Source: Treponema sp.
Lineage (GTDB): Bacteria; Spirochaetota; Spirochaetia; Treponematales; Breznakiellaceae
DNA: 25,345 bases
NCBI GenBank assembly: GCA_031277045.1
Contig: JAISLX010000110.1
Coordinates: forward strand, 1-25,345
Direction of reading: 5' to 3'
A program made the translations under genes and the position numbers. Below the pieces are notes generated by a model. It was not told the DNA's origin, did not search any database, and worked only from the letters and a program-made list of their open reading frames with translations. How positions within the stretch are numbered: position 1 is the stretch's first letter; every line of letters starts with the position of its first letter. This document shows positions 25,310 through 25,345 of the stretch, piece by piece.

Positions 25310-25345
25310 TTATGGGCCCTTTCCAGTCTTTGTCAACCCCCTAAC

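Overview
The window reads as chromosomal DNA of a GC-rich spirochaete, most likely a treponeme of the termite-gut type. This rests on gene order (tRNA-Thr, rpmG, tRNA-Trp, secE, nusG, rplK, rplA, rplJ, rplL, rpoB), on an Asn in RpoB at the rifampicin-contact position that is Ser in most bacteria, on treponeme-like L11 and L33 sequences, and on enzymes for plant hemicellulose. The species is an inference.

Layout. 1-705: the 3' end of a 4Fe-4S ferredoxin-type gene and a secreted TlpA-like thioredoxin. 774-8351 (+): the translation/transcription block with two tRNAs, L33, SecE, NusG, L11, L1, L10, L7/L12 and RpoB. Structured leaders lie in front of rplK, rplJ, rplL and rpoB, and terminator-like hairpins lie before and after rpoB. 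8443-13657 (-): a four-gene operon read from right to left, encoding a Gfo/Idh/MocA dehydrogenase, an SDR dehydrogenase, an old-yellow-enzyme-type FMN/Fe-S oxidoreductase and a fumarate-reductase-like FAD protein. 13658-14177: a 520-base divergent control region packed with inverted repeats, promoter-like boxes and two intrinsic terminators. 14178-19524 (+): a second Gfo/Idh/MocA dehydrogenase, a GH42 beta-galactosidase and a GH67 alpha-glucuronidase. 19655 onward: a separate promoter and rpoC. 24212-25060: a DapF-superfamily racemase/epimerase. The right edge holds a promoter followed by about 23 copies of CAAG.

The main surprise is that rpoB and rpoC, adjacent in nearly all bacteria, are 11.4 kb apart. 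A terminator follows rpoB, rpoC has its own promoter, and the gap holds a compact catabolic island. GH42 and GH67 have intact catalytic residues and no signal peptides, so they should act in the cytoplasm on imported oligosaccharides. GH67 releases (4-O-methyl)glucuronic acid from xylan fragments. The divergent redox genes (two Gfo/Idh enzymes, one SDR and two flavoproteins of C=C-reducing families) look like a pathway for the released sugar acid or a related ketosugar. My working hypothesis is an undescribed route for 4-O-methylglucuronate by oxidation, methanol elimination and ene reduction.

A second theme is a family of short palindromes at five intergenic sites, with centres resembling AAACTGAAGTTT. 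One longer form supplies the C-terminal tail and stop codon of the ferredoxin-type protein and recurs in the 5' leader of the second Gfo/Idh gene.
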